Counted from the stretch's first letter, positions 9,781 to 19,207 are shown. The stretch: 64,000 nucleotides of DNA from Novosphingobium piscinae (GCF_014230355.1 NZ_JACLAX010000003.1:62001-126000); one strand, 5' to 3'. The notes: generated by a model not told the origin, from the letters alone. Made by a program: numbers and translations.

Positions 9781-10608
9781 TCAGCTGTCTGAACCGGTCG
9801 CCGCGGGCAGCCCCGGCTCCGCCGCCTGCTCATCCGCCTTCTCCTTGGCCTCGCGGCGTTCGGTGAACAGCATGAACAGCAGCGAGCCCTCGAACAGCAG
9901 CAGCAAAGGGATGGCCAGCATCAGCTGCGAGACCACGTCGGGCGGGGTGATCACCGCGGCCACGGCGGTGATCGCCACGATCACGTAGCGCCGCGCGGCG
10001 GTGAGCTGCTGGCGCGTGACGATCCCGGCGCGGTTGAGCAGCAGCAGCAGCACCGGCAGCAGGAAACTGATCCCGAAGGCGAGGATGAACTGCATCACCA
10101 TCGACAGGTATTCGCCGATCGCCGGGGTGGCATCGAGCTTGAGCCCGCCGCGCATGCCCTGGAAGCCGATCATCCAGCGGAAGGCGGTGGGCATGACCAC
10201 ATAATAGGCCAGCGCCGCGCCGCCGGTGAACAGCACCGGGGTGGCGATCAGGAAGGGCAGGAAGGCCTTCTTCTCCCGCGCATAGAGCCCGGGGGCGATG
10301 AAGGCCCAGAGCTGGTTGGAGATGATCGGGAACGACACGAAGAAGGCGGCGAACAGGGCCACCTTCAGCTCGACGAAGAACGCCTCGTAGAGCTTGGTGT
10401 AGATCAGGTGGCCCTGCCCCGGCGGAAAGGCCGCGGTGAGCGGGCGGACGAGGAAGCCGAAGATGTCCTCAGCGAAATAGAGGCAGACCGCGAAGGTGAT
10501 GGCCAGCGCGATGATGCAGCGGATCAGCCGGGTCCGCAGCTCGAGCAGGTGATCGAGCAGCGGCGCCTGCGTCTCGTCGATGTCGTCGATGCGGAAGGGC
10601 ACGGTCAT
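9781..10608 (-). CDS. tatC: Sec-independent protein translocase TatC
   Basis: The protein is 275 aa with six hydrophobic helices. The N-terminus carries the conserved acidic-plus-LRTRL pattern (APLLDHLLELRTRLI), which binds the twin-arginine signal. The C-terminal tail is charged and Lys/Glu-rich. Together with TatB it forms the receptor for folded twin-arginine precursors, and TatA forms the pore. The start overlaps the tatB stop by 4 bp (ATGA), so tatA-tatB-tatC is an operon. The periplasmic loop sequence (FAEDIFGFLVRPL) is also typical of the family. Confidence 0.95.
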   Translation of the reverse strand: MTVPFRIDDIDETQAPLLDHLLELRTRLIRCIIALAITFAVCLYFAEDIFGFLVRPLTAAFPPGQGHLIYTKLYEAFFVELKVALFAAFFVSFPIISNQLWAFIAPGLYAREKKAFLPFLIATPVLFTGGAALAYYVVMPTAFRWMIGFQGMRGGLKLDATPAIGEYLSMVMQFILAFGISFLLPVLLLLLNRAGIVTRQQLTAARRYVIVAITAVAAVITPPDVVSQLMLAIPLLLLFEGSLLFMLFTERREAKEKADEQAAEPGLPAATGSDS

Positions 10609-11033
10609 GCGCCTTCCCGCGCGGTCGGCTCGGCCGGGATGACGGCCGGCGCCGGCGCGGCGGAGGAAGCCGTGGCCACGCTGTCCTGCGCCGCCGCGCC
10701 CGGTTCGGCCGGGGCCGCCCAGTGCTCGATCGCCAGCGGCTGCCCCTCGGCGGCGGCGGCGGCGGCGGCCGCATCACCGTCGGGGTCGACCACCACGGTG
10801 GGATGCGCGGCCATGATCGCGGCGTTGCGCTCCTTCCACTCGCGCTCCATCTCCTCGAGCTCGGCCTCGCGCACCATGTTCTCGAAGCCCGACCGGAAAG
10901 CGTTGGACATGCGCCGCATCTTGGCCACCCACTTGCCCGCCACGCGCATCGCCCGCGGCAGATCCTTGGGGCCGATCACCACGATGGCGACGACCGCCGT
11001 GAGCAGCAGTTCATCGGCGCCGATATCGAACAT
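10605..11033 (-). CDS. tatB: Sec-independent protein translocase TatB
   Basis: The protein is 142 aa. A short N-terminal membrane helix contains the IGPKDLP hinge typical of TatB, followed by an amphipathic helix with many Glu and Arg residues and a long Ala/Pro-rich tail (about residues 80-142) including a run of eight alanines. TatB partners TatC in recognising twin-arginine precursors. Only the first 70 residues are family-like; the tail is low-complexity and was probably free to drift. It overlaps tatC by 4 bp and lies 21 bp after tatA. Confidence 0.92.
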   Translation of the reverse strand: MFDIGADELLLTAVVAIVVIGPKDLPRAMRVAGKWVAKMRRMSNAFRSGFENMVREAELEEMEREWKERNAAIMAAHPTVVVDPDGDAAAAAAAAEGQPLAIEHWAAPAEPGAAAQDSVATASSAAPAPAVIPAEPTAREGA

Positions 11034-11054
11034 GCGGGTGCGGCCGGCGTCGGA

Positions 11055-11291
11055 TCAGCGCGGCAGCTGGTCGCTCGACTGCTGGGCCACCGGCTCGGCC
11101 GGCGCGGCGGCCGGCGGGATCTGGGCGGGCGGCGGCGCCGGACGAGCGCTGTCGTCATCGGCCATGCCCTGCTTGAAGCTCTTGATGCCCTTGCCGAAGT
11201 CACCCATCATCTCGGAGATCCGGCCGCGGCCGAAGAGCACGAGCACGACCAGCGCCACGATCAGCAGGTGGGGAAGCGAAAGACCCATCAA
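11055..11291 (-). CDS. tatA: Sec-independent protein translocase TatA
   Basis: The protein is 78 aa. One N-terminal transmembrane helix is followed by the conserved FGRGRI hinge and an amphipathic helix ([14 protein letters not shown]), with a Pro/Ala-rich tail. TatA oligomers form the protein-conducting part of the Tat translocase. It is the first gene of tatABC and lies about 60 bp downstream of scpB, so it may be read from the scpAB transcript. No separate promoter was recognised. Confidence 0.93.
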   Translation of the reverse strand: MMGLSLPHLLIVALVVLVLFGRGRISEMMGDFGKGIKSFKQGMADDDSARPAPPPAQIPPAAAPAEPVAQQSSDQLPR

Positions 11292-11354
11292 ATCAACTCC
11301 TGAGACAACGGCGAAGCCTCTGCCAGACTCTCGCCCATAGGCCCCGTTATCCGG

Positions 11355-11963
11355 CTAATCTAGGGCGTTTTCCTGCGTATTGCCAGTGGCAGTGCCGTCG
11401 GGCCCGGTTTCCAGTGCCGCCAGCAGCGCGACATCGACCGGATCGAGCAGGCCTGCGGCCCGCAACTCGTCGATCCCCGGCAGGTCGCGGCGCGACTGCA
11501 GGCCGAAGTGCGAGAGGAAGGCGGGCGTCGTAGCATAGATCACCGGCCGCCCCGGCACCTCGCGCCGGCCCACCGCACGGACCCAACCGGCCTCGAGCAG
11601 AACGTCGAGCGTGCCCCGCGCGGTCTGCACCCCGCGAATCGATTCGATCTCGGCGCGGCTGACCGGCTCATGATAGGCGACGATCGCCAGCACCTCGGTG
11701 GCCGCGCGCGACAGGCGCCGCACCTCCTCGCGATCGCGCCGCAGGAGGTGGGCGAGATCGGGGGCGGTCTGGAAATGCCAGCGCTCGCCGCGCACGACCA
11801 GCTCGATGCCGCGCCCGGCATAGTGCTCTGCCAGCGCCGCCAGCGCCGGCTCGACCACGGCCCCGCCCAGATGCGCCGAAATCGCCGCCGCGGTCAGCGG
11901 TTCTGTCGCGGCGAACAGCGTGGCCTCGACCGCGCGGACCAGATCGTCGGGTGGCGCGTTCAT
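11355..11963 (-). CDS. scpB: Segregation and condensation protein ScpB
   Basis: The protein is 202 aa with two winged-helix domains. The motif EVLAIVAYHEPVSRAEIESIRG, split here by family convention into the second winged helix, is the ScpB signature. ScpB bridges SMC and ScpA in the bacterial condensin that organises and segregates chromosomes. Its start overlaps the end of scpA by 4 bp, so the pair is translationally coupled and probably made at matched levels. Confidence 0.93.
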   Translation of the reverse strand: MNAPPDDLVRAVEATLFAATEPLTAAAISAHLGGAVVEPALAALAEHYAGRGIELVVRGERWHFQTAPDLAHLLRRDREEVRRLSRAATEVLAIVAYHEPVSRAEIESIRGVQTARGTLDVLLEAGWVRAVGRREVPGRPVIYATTPAFLSHFGLQSRRDLPGIDELRAAGLLDPVDVALLAALETGPDGTATGNTQENALD

Positions 11964-12727
11964 CCCGGCACCCCGCGCAGGCGGAGCGGTCCGAACGGCT
12001 CGGCCTGGGCCAGCTCGGCCTTGCCCAGCCGGGCCAGCTCGAGCGCGGCGACGAAGCTCGAGGCGAGCGCCGAGCGGCGCAGCTGCGGATCGGGCTGGTC
12101 GGGCAGGAGGTCGCGCAGCTCGACCCAGTCTAGGCTGACCCCCAGCATCGCCGAGACCCGCGCCAGCGCGGTCTCGAGCGTCATCACCATGCGATCACGC
12201 ACCATGTGCACCACCGGCGCCGTGCGCGCCTTCACCTGGCCATAGGCCTGGACCAGGTCGAACCAGTCACAGGTCCACTGCTGGTGCCGGTCGACCGCGA
12301 GGCCCTCAGGGTTTCCTCGAGGAAACACGTCGCGCCCCAAGCGGTCGCGCGCCAGCAGCCGCGCCGCCGCCTCGCGCATCGCCGCCAGCCGCTGCAGCCG
12401 CAGCTGCAGCCGCAGCGCCAGCTCCTCGGGGCTGGGCTCCTCCTGCGCTTCGCGCGGGAGCAGCAGCCCGCTCTTGAGATAGGCCAGCCAGGCAGCCATC
12501 ACCAGATAGTCCGCCGCCAGCTCGAGCCGCAGGGCGCGCGCGCGTTCGATATGATCGAGATACTGGTCGACCAGCGCGAGGATCGAGATCCGCCGCAGGT
12601 CCACCTTCTGCCGCCGGGCGAGATCGAGCAGCAGGTCGAGCGGCCCTTCCCAGCCGTCGAGCGACAGGACCAGCGCGGCCTCGTCATCCGGCGGCGACCC
12701 GGGCGGCGAGTCGGCCGGCAGCGGCAT
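11960..12727 (-). CDS. scpA: Segregation and condensation protein ScpA (kleisin)
   Basis: The protein is 255 aa. The kleisin N-terminal signature FEGPLDLLL-like (WEGPLDLLLDLARRQKVDL) is near residue 25, and a C-terminal winged helix (RRSALASSFVAALELARLG) binds SMC. ScpA closes the SMC ring in condensin. ATG at 12727 was chosen because it overlaps the nagZ stop (TGATG) and because the frame upstream is not protein-like. It sits in a run nagZ-scpA-scpB with no gaps. Confidence 0.92.
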   Translation of the reverse strand: MPLPADSPPGSPPDDEAALVLSLDGWEGPLDLLLDLARRQKVDLRRISILALVDQYLDHIERARALRLELAADYLVMAAWLAYLKSGLLLPREAQEEPSPEELALRLQLRLQRLAAMREAAARLLARDRLGRDVFPRGNPEGLAVDRHQQWTCDWFDLVQAYGQVKARTAPVVHMVRDRMVMTLETALARVSAMLGVSLDWVELRDLLPDQPDPQLRRSALASSFVAALELARLGKAELAQAEPFGPLRLRGVPG

Positions 12728-13749
12728 CAGGCCGGGGTGCCGGCCAGCGCCAGCAGGCTGTTGCGCTGCGCCACCAGCGCCGCGCCGCGCGCCGGATCGG
12801 CGACCAGCGGACCGATCCCGGCCAGCGCGGCGGCGAGCCGGGCGGCGCTGTCCTCGCGCAGCACCGGACAGGCGCGGGCGATGCCGATCATGTCGTCCAG
12901 CCGGGCCCAGCAATTGAGCGCCACGTCGCAGCCCGCCGCCAGCGCGCGCGCGGCCCGCTCTGGCACGGGTCCCTGCAGCGCCGCCATGTCGAGATCGTCG
13001 GTCAGCAGCAACCCGCCAAAGCCGATCCGCCCGCGGATGATCTCGGCAATGATGCGGGGCGACAGCGTGGCCGGCCGCTCGGCGTCCCAGGCGGGAAACA
13101 GGATGTGCCCGGTCATGCCGATCGGCGCCCCGGCAAGGCTGCGGAACGGGGCCAGGTCGCGCTCCAGCGCGGCCGCGTCAGCGGTGACGGTGGGCAGCTC
13201 GTGGTGGCTGTCGGCCAGTGCGCGGCCATGCCCGGGCATGTGCTTGACCACCCCGACCACCCCGGCGCGGGCCAGCCCATCCAGGATCGCCCGGCCCAGC
13301 GCCGCCACCCGCAGCGGTTCGGCGCCCAGCGCGCGATCCCCGATCACGTCATGGGCCCCCGGTTCGCGCACGTCGAGCACCGGCCAGCAGTCCGACGAGA
13401 TCCCCGCCTCGGCCAGCTCCAGCCCGAGCGCCTCGGCATTGCACCGCGCCGCCTCGATCGCGCTGGCTGGGGCCAGATCATAGAGCCGGTCGAACGCCTC
13501 GCCGGTCGGGAAGGCCGGCCAGACCGGCGGCTTCATCCGGGCCACCCGGCCGCCTTCCTGATCGATCGTCACCAGCAGGCGCTCACGCCCGTGGATCGCG
13601 CGCAGATCGTCGGTCAGCGCGCGCAGCTGGTCGCGGCTCTCGATGTTGCGGCCGAACAGGATGTAGCCCGCCGGGTCGGCGTCGGCGAAGAAGGCACGCT
13701 CGTCGGCGGTGAGCCGGGGGCCGGACAGGCCGAAGATCGCGGGAACCAT
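12727..13749 (-). CDS. nagZ: Beta-N-acetylhexosaminidase NagZ (GH3)
   Basis: The protein is 340 aa. It shows the GH3 NagZ hallmarks DQEGGRV (63-69) and KHMPGHGR (169-176), the latter with the mobile-loop His that acts as general acid. The nucleophile Asp lies in LLLTDDLDM near residue 250. NagZ is cytoplasmic and removes GlcNAc from anhydro-muropeptides in peptidoglycan recycling. It is coupled to scpA by a TGATG overlap. The neighbouring SPOR gene also concerns peptidoglycan. Confidence 0.93.
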   Translation of the reverse strand: MVPAIFGLSGPRLTADERAFFADADPAGYILFGRNIESRDQLRALTDDLRAIHGRERLLVTIDQEGGRVARMKPPVWPAFPTGEAFDRLYDLAPASAIEAARCNAEALGLELAEAGISSDCWPVLDVREPGAHDVIGDRALGAEPLRVAALGRAILDGLARAGVVGVVKHMPGHGRALADSHHELPTVTADAAALERDLAPFRSLAGAPIGMTGHILFPAWDAERPATLSPRIIAEIIRGRIGFGGLLLTDDLDMAALQGPVPERAARALAAGCDVALNCWARLDDMIGIARACPVLREDSAARLAAALAGIGPLVADPARGAALVAQRNSLLALAGTPA

Positions 13750-13769
13750 GGCCCGGGAATCGCAGCAAA

Positions 13770-13795
13770 GCCCCGCGATCGCAAGATCGCAGGGC
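13770..13795 (-). terminator. Hairpin after the SPOR gene, possible terminator
   Basis: A GCGATC stem with a GCAA loop and GATCGC partner is extended by GCCC/GGGC with one mismatch between. On the minus strand it is followed by a short TTT. It lies about 40 bp after the SPOR gene stop and 20 bp before the nagZ start, so it may end or attenuate the upstream transcript. The short T-run makes it a weak call. Confidence 0.35.
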
Positions 13796-13836
13796 CCTGC
13801 CGGTGTGGATAGGCGGTCTGGCCGGGCCGGGCGGCC

Positions 13837-14634
13837 CTAGCGCTTGACCTGGCAGGCCACGCCCGCCGCCTTGAGGCTGCCGCACAGCGCATTGGCCGCG
13901 GCCAGATCAGCGGCCACCGCCTGCAGGCGATAGACCGTGCCGATATCGGCCGACCCCTCGAGCACGCGGTGCCGGAGCCCCTTGAGCACCTCGTGGCTGG
14001 TGCTCAGCCGCGACCAGCCGGCCTCGGCCGCCGCCTGCGAGGAATAGGCCCCGACCTGGACCCCGACGCCGCCACTGGCCGGCTCTGCCGCGGCCGCACC
14101 CTTGCCGGCAGCCGGGGAGGCGGGCGCCGCCGCCGCCGCCGCCGCCGGAGCGGCCGACGCCACCGGGGTTTCGGTGCCGCCCAGCTTGGCGGCGGGGTTC
14201 TTGCCCTCCGACACGGCAAAGGCGGAATCGCCGGTGCCGGCGAAGGTCTTGCCGCCCTTGTCGGCCGGCTCGCTCTTGTAGGGTTCGCTTGGCGCAGGGA
14301 TCACCCCGCCCTCGGCGACCTGCGCCGGACCCGTGGAGCGGTGGTTGAGCATCCAGATGCCCCCGACCAGCAGCGCCAGCAGCGCCACCCCGAAGGCGAC
14401 AAAGCGCGCGACCCGCGCGGTATCGATCGCGCCCTCCTCGTCCTCGTCATCGGCGGATTCGAGCCAGGGCAGCCGCTCGTCGTCATCCAACGCGAGCGCC
14501 GGTTGCGGCGCGCCCACGCCCAGCGCCTCGCCCACAGCGAAGGCGGTTTCGGGCGCATCGCCGATCCCATCCTGGCCGATCCCATCCTGGCCGATCCCAC
14601 CCTGGTTGTCGGTCTGGTCGTTGTTGTCGTTCAT
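13837..14634 (-). CDS. SPOR domain-containing membrane protein
   Basis: The protein is 265 aa. An acidic, Asn/Gln/Gly-rich cytoplasmic N-terminus is followed by one transmembrane helix (about residues 78-97), a low-complexity Ala/Pro-rich periplasmic linker and a C-terminal SPOR domain (about 187-265, starting GVQVGAYSSQAAAEAGW). SPOR domains bind denuded septal glycan strands, so the protein should sit at the division site. The N-terminal tract contains a GQDGI repeat encoded by a 15-bp tandem repeat. It lies between argS and nagZ, the arrangement I expect in sphingomonads. Confidence 0.85.
   Translation of the reverse strand: MNDNNDQTDNQGGIGQDGIGQDGIGDAPETAFAVGEALGVGAPQPALALDDDERLPWLESADDEDEEGAIDTARVARFVAFGVALLALLVGGIWMLNHRSTGPAQVAEGGVIPAPSEPYKSEPADKGGKTFAGTGDSAFAVSEGKNPAAKLGGTETPVASAAPAAAAAAAPASPAAGKGAAAAEPASGGVGVQVGAYSSQAAAEAGWSRLSTSHEVLKGLRHRVLEGSADIGTVYRLQAVAADLAAANALCGSLKAAGVACQVKR
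14561..14605. repeat. 15-bp tandem repeat, three copies, inside the SPOR gene
   Basis: The unit ccgatcccatcctgg occurs twice exactly and a third time with one change. On the minus strand it encodes (GQDGI)n in the disordered N-terminus of the SPOR protein. The length is a multiple of three, so copy-number change would not shift the frame. Confidence 0.9.
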
Positions 14635-14677
14635 CGAGCCCCCTGCCCTCTTCTGGCGACCGCACGCTGGCCTTGCG

Positions 14678-16423
14678 CTACAGCTCCTCGACCGCCTCGA
14701 CGCCGAGTAGCGCCAAGCCGTTACGAACCAGTTGCCCGATTTGCGCAGCGAGGAAAAGCCTCGCGCCGGTCAGCGCGGCGTCCTCGGCCACGATGAAGCG
14801 CTTGTCGGGCCGGTCATTGCCGATGTTCCAGTAGGCATGGAACGCCGCGGCCAGATCGCCCAGGAAAAAGGCCACGCGGTGCGGCTCGCGCGCCACCGCC
14901 GCCGCCTCGACCAGCCGCGGGAACTGGGCCGCCAGCTTGACCAACGCCAGCTCCTCATCGCCCAGCCGGTCCAGCGCCGCGGCATCCGGCGCGAAGCCCT
15001 CGGCCGCCGCCTTGCGCAGGGTCGAGCAGATCCGCGCATGGGCATACTGGACGTAGAACACCGGGTTGTCCTTCGAGGCCTCGACCACCTTGGCGAAGTC
15101 GAAGTCCATCTGCGCCTCGGGCTTGCGGGTCAGCATGGTGAAGCGCACCACGTCCTTGCCGACCTCGCGCACCACGTCGGCCAGGGTGACGAAGGTTCCG
15201 GCGCGCTTCGACATCTTCACCGGCTCGCCATCGCGCAGCAACTGGACCATCTGCACCAGCTTGACCTCGAACGGCGTCGCCGTGCCCTTGGCCCCGGTCA
15301 TCGCGGCGACCGCGGCCTTGATCCGCTTGACCGTCCCGGCATGGTCGGCGCCCCAAATGTCGACCAGCGCATCGGCGCCCTGGGCCTTCTGGAAGTGATA
15401 GGCGAGATCGGCGCCGAAATAGGTCCAGGTCCCGTCGGACTTACGGATCGGCCGGTCCTGATCGTCGCCGAAGCGGGTCGAGCGGAACAGCGGCAGGGCC
15501 ACCGGCTCCCAGTCCTCCAGGGTCTTGCCCTTGGGCGCCTCGAGCACGCCGTCGTAGACCAGATCCTGCGCGCGCAGCCAGGCCTCGGCCTCGGCCGGCT
15601 TGCCCGCCGCCTGCAGCTCGGCCTCGGAGGAGAACAGGTCGTGGTGGATGCCAAGCAGGGCAAGATCGTCCTTGATCATCACCAGCATCGCGGCGACCGC
15701 GCGGGTGCGGAACAGGTCGAGCCATTCGCTTTCCGGCGCGGCGGCATAGCGATCGCCGAATTCGGCGGCCAGCGCCTGACCGACCGGGATCAGATAGTCG
15801 CCAGGATAGAGCCCCTCGGGGATCGCGCCCACGTCCTCGCCTAGCGCCTCGCGGTAGCGCACGTGGACCGAGCGGCCCAGCACCTGAACCTGCGCCCCGG
15901 CGTCGTTGACATAGTATTCGCGCACCACCCGGTGCCCGGCGAACTCGAGCAGGGCTGCCAGCGCATCGCCGACCACCGCGCCACGGCAGTGGCCCATGTG
16001 CATCGGCCCGGTCGGGTTGGCCGAGACATATTCGACGTTCACCGTGCTGCCCGCGCCGAGCGTCGAGCGGCCATAGTCTGGCCCCAGCGCGGCGATCGCG
16101 CGCAGCTCGGCCAGCCAGGCGGCGGTGTCGACACGCAGGTTGATGAAGCCCGGCCCGGCGATCTCGGCCGCGCTGACCAGCGGCAGCTTCGCCAGCTCGG
16201 CGACCAGCGCCTCGGCCAGCACGCGCGGGTTGGTGCCGGCCGGCTTGGCCAGGACCATCGCGGCATTGGTGGCCAGATCGCCATGCGCCGGATCGCGCGG
16301 CGGCTCGACCGCCACGGCGGCTCGGTTCAGCCCGGCGGGCAGGGTGCCAGCCCGTTCCAGCGCGTCGAGCGCAGCGGCGATGTGGCCGACGAAAGCGGCG
16401 TGAAGCGTGAGTTCAGCAGACAT
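14678..16423 (-). CDS. argS: Arginine--tRNA ligase
   Basis: The protein is 581 aa, a class I synthetase. The HIGH-type signature appears as HMGH at 142-145 within SANPTGPMHMGHCRGA. The KMSK signature is intact (VKMSKRAG). The C-terminal anticodon-binding domain ends in LGVEAVEEL. It charges tRNA-Arg in the cytoplasm. It is the first recognisable gene of the run argS-SPOR-nagZ-scpAB-tatABC. The dgt gene often found just upstream in related genomes is not here; a lipoprotein gene lies there instead. Confidence 0.96.
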   Translation of the reverse strand: MSAELTLHAAFVGHIAAALDALERAGTLPAGLNRAAVAVEPPRDPAHGDLATNAAMVLAKPAGTNPRVLAEALVAELAKLPLVSAAEIAGPGFINLRVDTAAWLAELRAIAALGPDYGRSTLGAGSTVNVEYVSANPTGPMHMGHCRGAVVGDALAALLEFAGHRVVREYYVNDAGAQVQVLGRSVHVRYREALGEDVGAIPEGLYPGDYLIPVGQALAAEFGDRYAAAPESEWLDLFRTRAVAAMLVMIKDDLALLGIHHDLFSSEAELQAAGKPAEAEAWLRAQDLVYDGVLEAPKGKTLEDWEPVALPLFRSTRFGDDQDRPIRKSDGTWTYFGADLAYHFQKAQGADALVDIWGADHAGTVKRIKAAVAAMTGAKGTATPFEVKLVQMVQLLRDGEPVKMSKRAGTFVTLADVVREVGKDVVRFTMLTRKPEAQMDFDFAKVVEASKDNPVFYVQYAHARICSTLRKAAAEGFAPDAAALDRLGDEELALVKLAAQFPRLVEAAAVAREPHRVAFFLGDLAAAFHAYWNIGNDRPDKRFIVAEDAALTGARLFLAAQIGQLVRNGLALLGVEAVEEL

Positions 16424-16489
16424 GGCACGGGCGGTTAGCCCGTTTGCGCCGGCTTGGGAACACCCACCGCGCCGCGCGCGGCGATTGCC

Positions 16490-17155
16490 TCAGCGGGTCG
16501 CGTTGTAAGCCAGCTGGCTCTGGTCGAGCTGGAACCCGACCAGCACCTCAAAGGTGGCGCGCGCCACGGCGGCGCGCACGTCGGGCTGGGCCAGCGGATC
16601 GATCGCCGCATCGGCATCGCCGGCCTTGCGCTTGCGGGTCAGGCGGTTGCGCACCTCGGGCGGGAGGGTGGCCTCGGCCCGGTCGACATAGGCGCTGCCG
16701 GTGCCATGGGCCTGGGCCCGGTCCTGCCCGTCGGCGAAGGTCAGGCTGATTGTGCCGAGCCGCTTGGCGATCACCGCCCGGCCACCGCGCAGCACGGTCA
16801 CGAAGTAGGGCAGCTGCACGGTCCGCGCGCCGCGGGTGTCGGTGCGGCGGGCCAGCACGTCGAAGCCGACCTGGGTGAGCACCTTGTCGCCGGCGCCGGC
16901 ATCGTTGCATGAAGGGCGCAGGTTGGTCAGCACCGCGGTCACGTCGATCGCGCCGGCGTCGGTCGCTCCGGGGGAGCGGAACAGCGTGATGTCGCCGGTA
17001 TAGTCGGGCACGCCCACCGCCGGGCAGACACCGCGGACCGAGGCGATGCCAACGCCATCGTCCACCACGATATCGCCCTTGGTCTTGCACCCGGCCAGCG
17101 CAAGCAGGGCGCCGGCCAGGCCAGCCGCGGCGAAAAGACGGGTGCGAAAGGTCAT
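16490..17155 (-). CDS. Hypothetical lipoprotein
   Basis: The protein is 221 aa. The N-terminus has a basic n-region, a hydrophobic core and a lipobox ending in LAGC with the lipidated Cys23, so it should be membrane-anchored and face the periplasm. The mature part has further cysteines (in GVCPAVG and RPSCNDAG) and a predicted beta-rich body; I do not recognise the family. ATG at 17155 was chosen because it opens the signal peptide. The frame is open far upstream but antisense to ispH. It is divergent from ispH across 66 bp holding an inverted repeat. Confidence 0.75.
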   Translation of the reverse strand: MTFRTRLFAAAGLAGALLALAGCKTKGDIVVDDGVGIASVRGVCPAVGVPDYTGDITLFRSPGATDAGAIDVTAVLTNLRPSCNDAGAGDKVLTQVGFDVLARRTDTRGARTVQLPYFVTVLRGGRAVIAKRLGTISLTFADGQDRAQAHGTGSAYVDRAEATLPPEVRNRLTRKRKAGDADAAIDPLAQPDVRAAVARATFEVLVGFQLDQSQLAYNATR

Positions 17156-17182
17156 CCTGCGGTCCTCGGTTTGAGCTTGCTG

Positions 17183-17213
17183 CCCTAGCGGCGCGCGCCG
17201 GGAAGCGCTAGGG
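17183..17213. repeat. Perfect 8-bp inverted repeat in divergent promoter region
   Basis: CCCTAGCG at 17183-17190 and CGCTAGGG at 17206-17213 are separated by 15 bp, between the lipoprotein gene and ispH. It could be an operator for either gene, a hairpin or chance. No matching regulator is recognised. Confidence 0.4.
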
Positions 17214-17221
17214 GCGAGTAC

Positions 17222-18211
17222 ATGAACGCGCCATTTCCGGAATCGCCCAGTGCCGCAACCAGTCTCGCCCCCGCCGGCGAGACGCTCCGCCTGCTGATCG
17301 CGGCCCCGCGTGGCTTCTGCGCCGGGGTCGACCGGGCGATCGAGATCGTCGAGCGCGCACTCGCCCGCTACGGCGCGCCGGTCTATGTCCGCCATGAAAT
17401 TGTGCATAACAGGTACGTGGTCGACGGGCTGCGCGCCAAGGGCGCGGTCTTCGTCGAGGAGCTCGACGAGGTGCCCGACGGCGCCCCGGTGATCTTCAGC
17501 GCGCATGGCGTGCCCAAGGCGGTCCCGGCCGAGGCGACCGCGCGCGGGCTCGACTGGCTCGATGCGACCTGCCCGCTGGTCAGCAAGGTCCACCGCCAGG
17601 CGGAACGCCAGATCGAGGCCGGCCGGCACATCCTGTTCATCGGCCACCGCGGCCACCCCGAGGTGATCGGCACGCTCGGCCAGGTGCCGGAGGGCTCGGT
17701 CACGCTGGTCGAGACCGAGGAGGACGTGGCCGGGCTCGATTTCCCCGCAGGGACCGCGCTGGCCTTCCTCACCCAGACCACGCTGTCGGTCGACGATACC
17801 GCCGGGATCATCGCCGCGCTCAAGGCCCGCTACCCCCAGATCAACGCGCCCCGCGCCGAGGACATCTGCTACGCCACGTCGAACCGCCAGGCGGCGGTCA
17901 AGGCGATCGCCAGCGATTGCGACATGGTGCTGGTGATCGGCGCGCCCAACAGCTCGAACTCGCTGCGCCTGGTCGAGGTCGCCCAGCGCTGCGGCGCGCG
18001 GGCCCAGCTGATCCAGCGCGCCGACGAGATCGATCCCGCCTGGCTGGCCGAGATCGGCACCCTCGGCCTGACTGCCGGTGCCTCCGCACCCGAGGAGCTG
18101 GTGCGCGAGGTGGTGGCGCGGATTGCCACGATCCGGCCGATCGAGGAGGAAACCGTCATCACCGCCGAGGAAAAGATGGTGTTCAAGCTGCCCCGCCAGC
18201 TGATCGACTGA
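17222..18211 (+). CDS. ispH: 4-hydroxy-3-methylbut-2-enyl diphosphate reductase
   Basis: The protein is 329 aa. The three cysteines that hold the iron-sulfur cluster are present: C33 (GFCAGVDRA), C117 (DATCPLV) and C216 ([11 protein letters not shown]). HEIVHN and SAHGV supply substrate-binding His residues. It makes IPP and DMAPP in the last step of the MEP isoprenoid pathway. It is the first gene of ispH-thrB-rnhA, followed by thrB after 24 bp. Confidence 0.96.
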   Translation: MNAPFPESPSAATSLAPAGETLRLLIAAPRGFCAGVDRAIEIVERALARYGAPVYVRHEIVHNRYVVDGLRAKGAVFVEELDEVPDGAPVIFSAHGVPKAVPAEATARGLDWLDATCPLVSKVHRQAERQIEAGRHILFIGHRGHPEVIGTLGQVPEGSVTLVETEEDVAGLDFPAGTALAFLTQTTLSVDDTAGIIAALKARYPQINAPRAEDICYATSNRQAAVKAIASDCDMVLVIGAPNSSNSLRLVEVAQRCGARAQLIQRADEIDPAWLAEIGTLGLTAGASAPEELVREVVARIATIRPIEEETVITAEEKMVFKLPRQLID

Positions 18212-18235
18212 GCGCCCCTCAGCAGGATTGTCCCC

Positions 18236-19207
18236 ATGGCCGTCTACACCCACCTCGGCGCGGAACAGCTGGCCGCGCTGATCGCCGAATTCGATGTGGG
18301 CGCGCTGCGCAGCGCCAAGGGCATCGCCGAGGGCGTGCAGAACAGCAACTGGCTGATCGAGACCGCCGGCCGCGATGGCAGCGGCGCGCGCTTCATCTTG
18401 ACCATGTACGAGGAGCGCACCGAGGTGCGCGAGCTGCCTTTCTTCCTGGGCCTGATGGACCACCTCTCGGCCCGCGGCTGCCCGGTGCCGGCCACGATCC
18501 ACGACCGCGCCGGCGCCTCCTTCCGCCAGCTCGACGGCAAGGCCGTGGCCCTGATCGAGTTCCTCTCGGGCGTGTCGGTGAGCGAGCCCACGGTCGGCCA
18601 GGCCCGCGCGGTGGGTGAGGCGCTGGCGCGGCTGCACCTCGCCAGCCTCGACTTCCCGATGGTCCGCACCAACGATCTCGGCCCGGCCGGATGGCGCCGG
18701 CTGGTCGACGGCTGCGGCGCCGACGGGCTCGACCGGATCGACCCCGCGCTGGGCGCGCTGGTCACCCGCGAGCTCGACGACCTCGAGGCGCACTGGCCCG
18801 CGGACCTGCCCCGTTCGGTGATCCACGCCGATCTGTTCCCCGACAACGTGCTGATGCTGGGCGACCGGGTCTGCGGCCTGATCGACTTCTACTTCGCTTG
18901 CATCGACCTGACCGCCTACGATCTGGCGGTAACCCATGCCGCCTGGTGCTTCGACGCGACCGGCCGGCATTTTGCCCCGGAGCTGTCGGCCGCGCTGATC
19001 GGCGGCTACGAGACCGTCCGGCCCCTGTCAGCCGCCGAGCGGGCGGCCCTGCCGCTGCTGGCCCGCGGCGCGGCGATGCGCTTCCTCTCGAGCCGCGCCT
19101 ACGACTGGCTGCACACCCCGGCCGATGCCTTCGTCACCCGCAAGGACCCGCTGGCCTTCGCCCGGCGGCTGACCTTCTACCGCGACCAGCCCGGCGTCTT
19201 CGCTTGA
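18236..19207 (+). CDS. thrB: Homoserine kinase (APH-type ThrB)
   Basis: The protein is 323 aa, of the aminoglycoside-phosphotransferase fold and not the GHMP fold of E. coli ThrB. The catalytic loop HADLFPDN and the metal-binding [15 protein letters not shown] are clear. It phosphorylates homoserine on the way to threonine, the substrate of the IlvA encoded at 5-6 kb. Its TGA stop overlaps the TTG start of rnhA. Confidence 0.92.
   Translation: MAVYTHLGAEQLAALIAEFDVGALRSAKGIAEGVQNSNWLIETAGRDGSGARFILTMYEERTEVRELPFFLGLMDHLSARGCPVPATIHDRAGASFRQLDGKAVALIEFLSGVSVSEPTVGQARAVGEALARLHLASLDFPMVRTNDLGPAGWRRLVDGCGADGLDRIDPALGALVTRELDDLEAHWPADLPRSVIHADLFPDNVLMLGDRVCGLIDFYFACIDLTAYDLAVTHAAWCFDATGRHFAPELSAALIGGYETVRPLSAAERAALPLLARGAAMRFLSSRAYDWLHTPADAFVTRKDPLAFARRLTFYRDQPGVFA

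Noticed and set aside
16490..18970. 826-codon minus-strand frame covering ispH and thrB
   Set aside because: Only its last 222 codons are real (the lipoprotein). The rest is antisense to ispH and thrB and lacks protein character.
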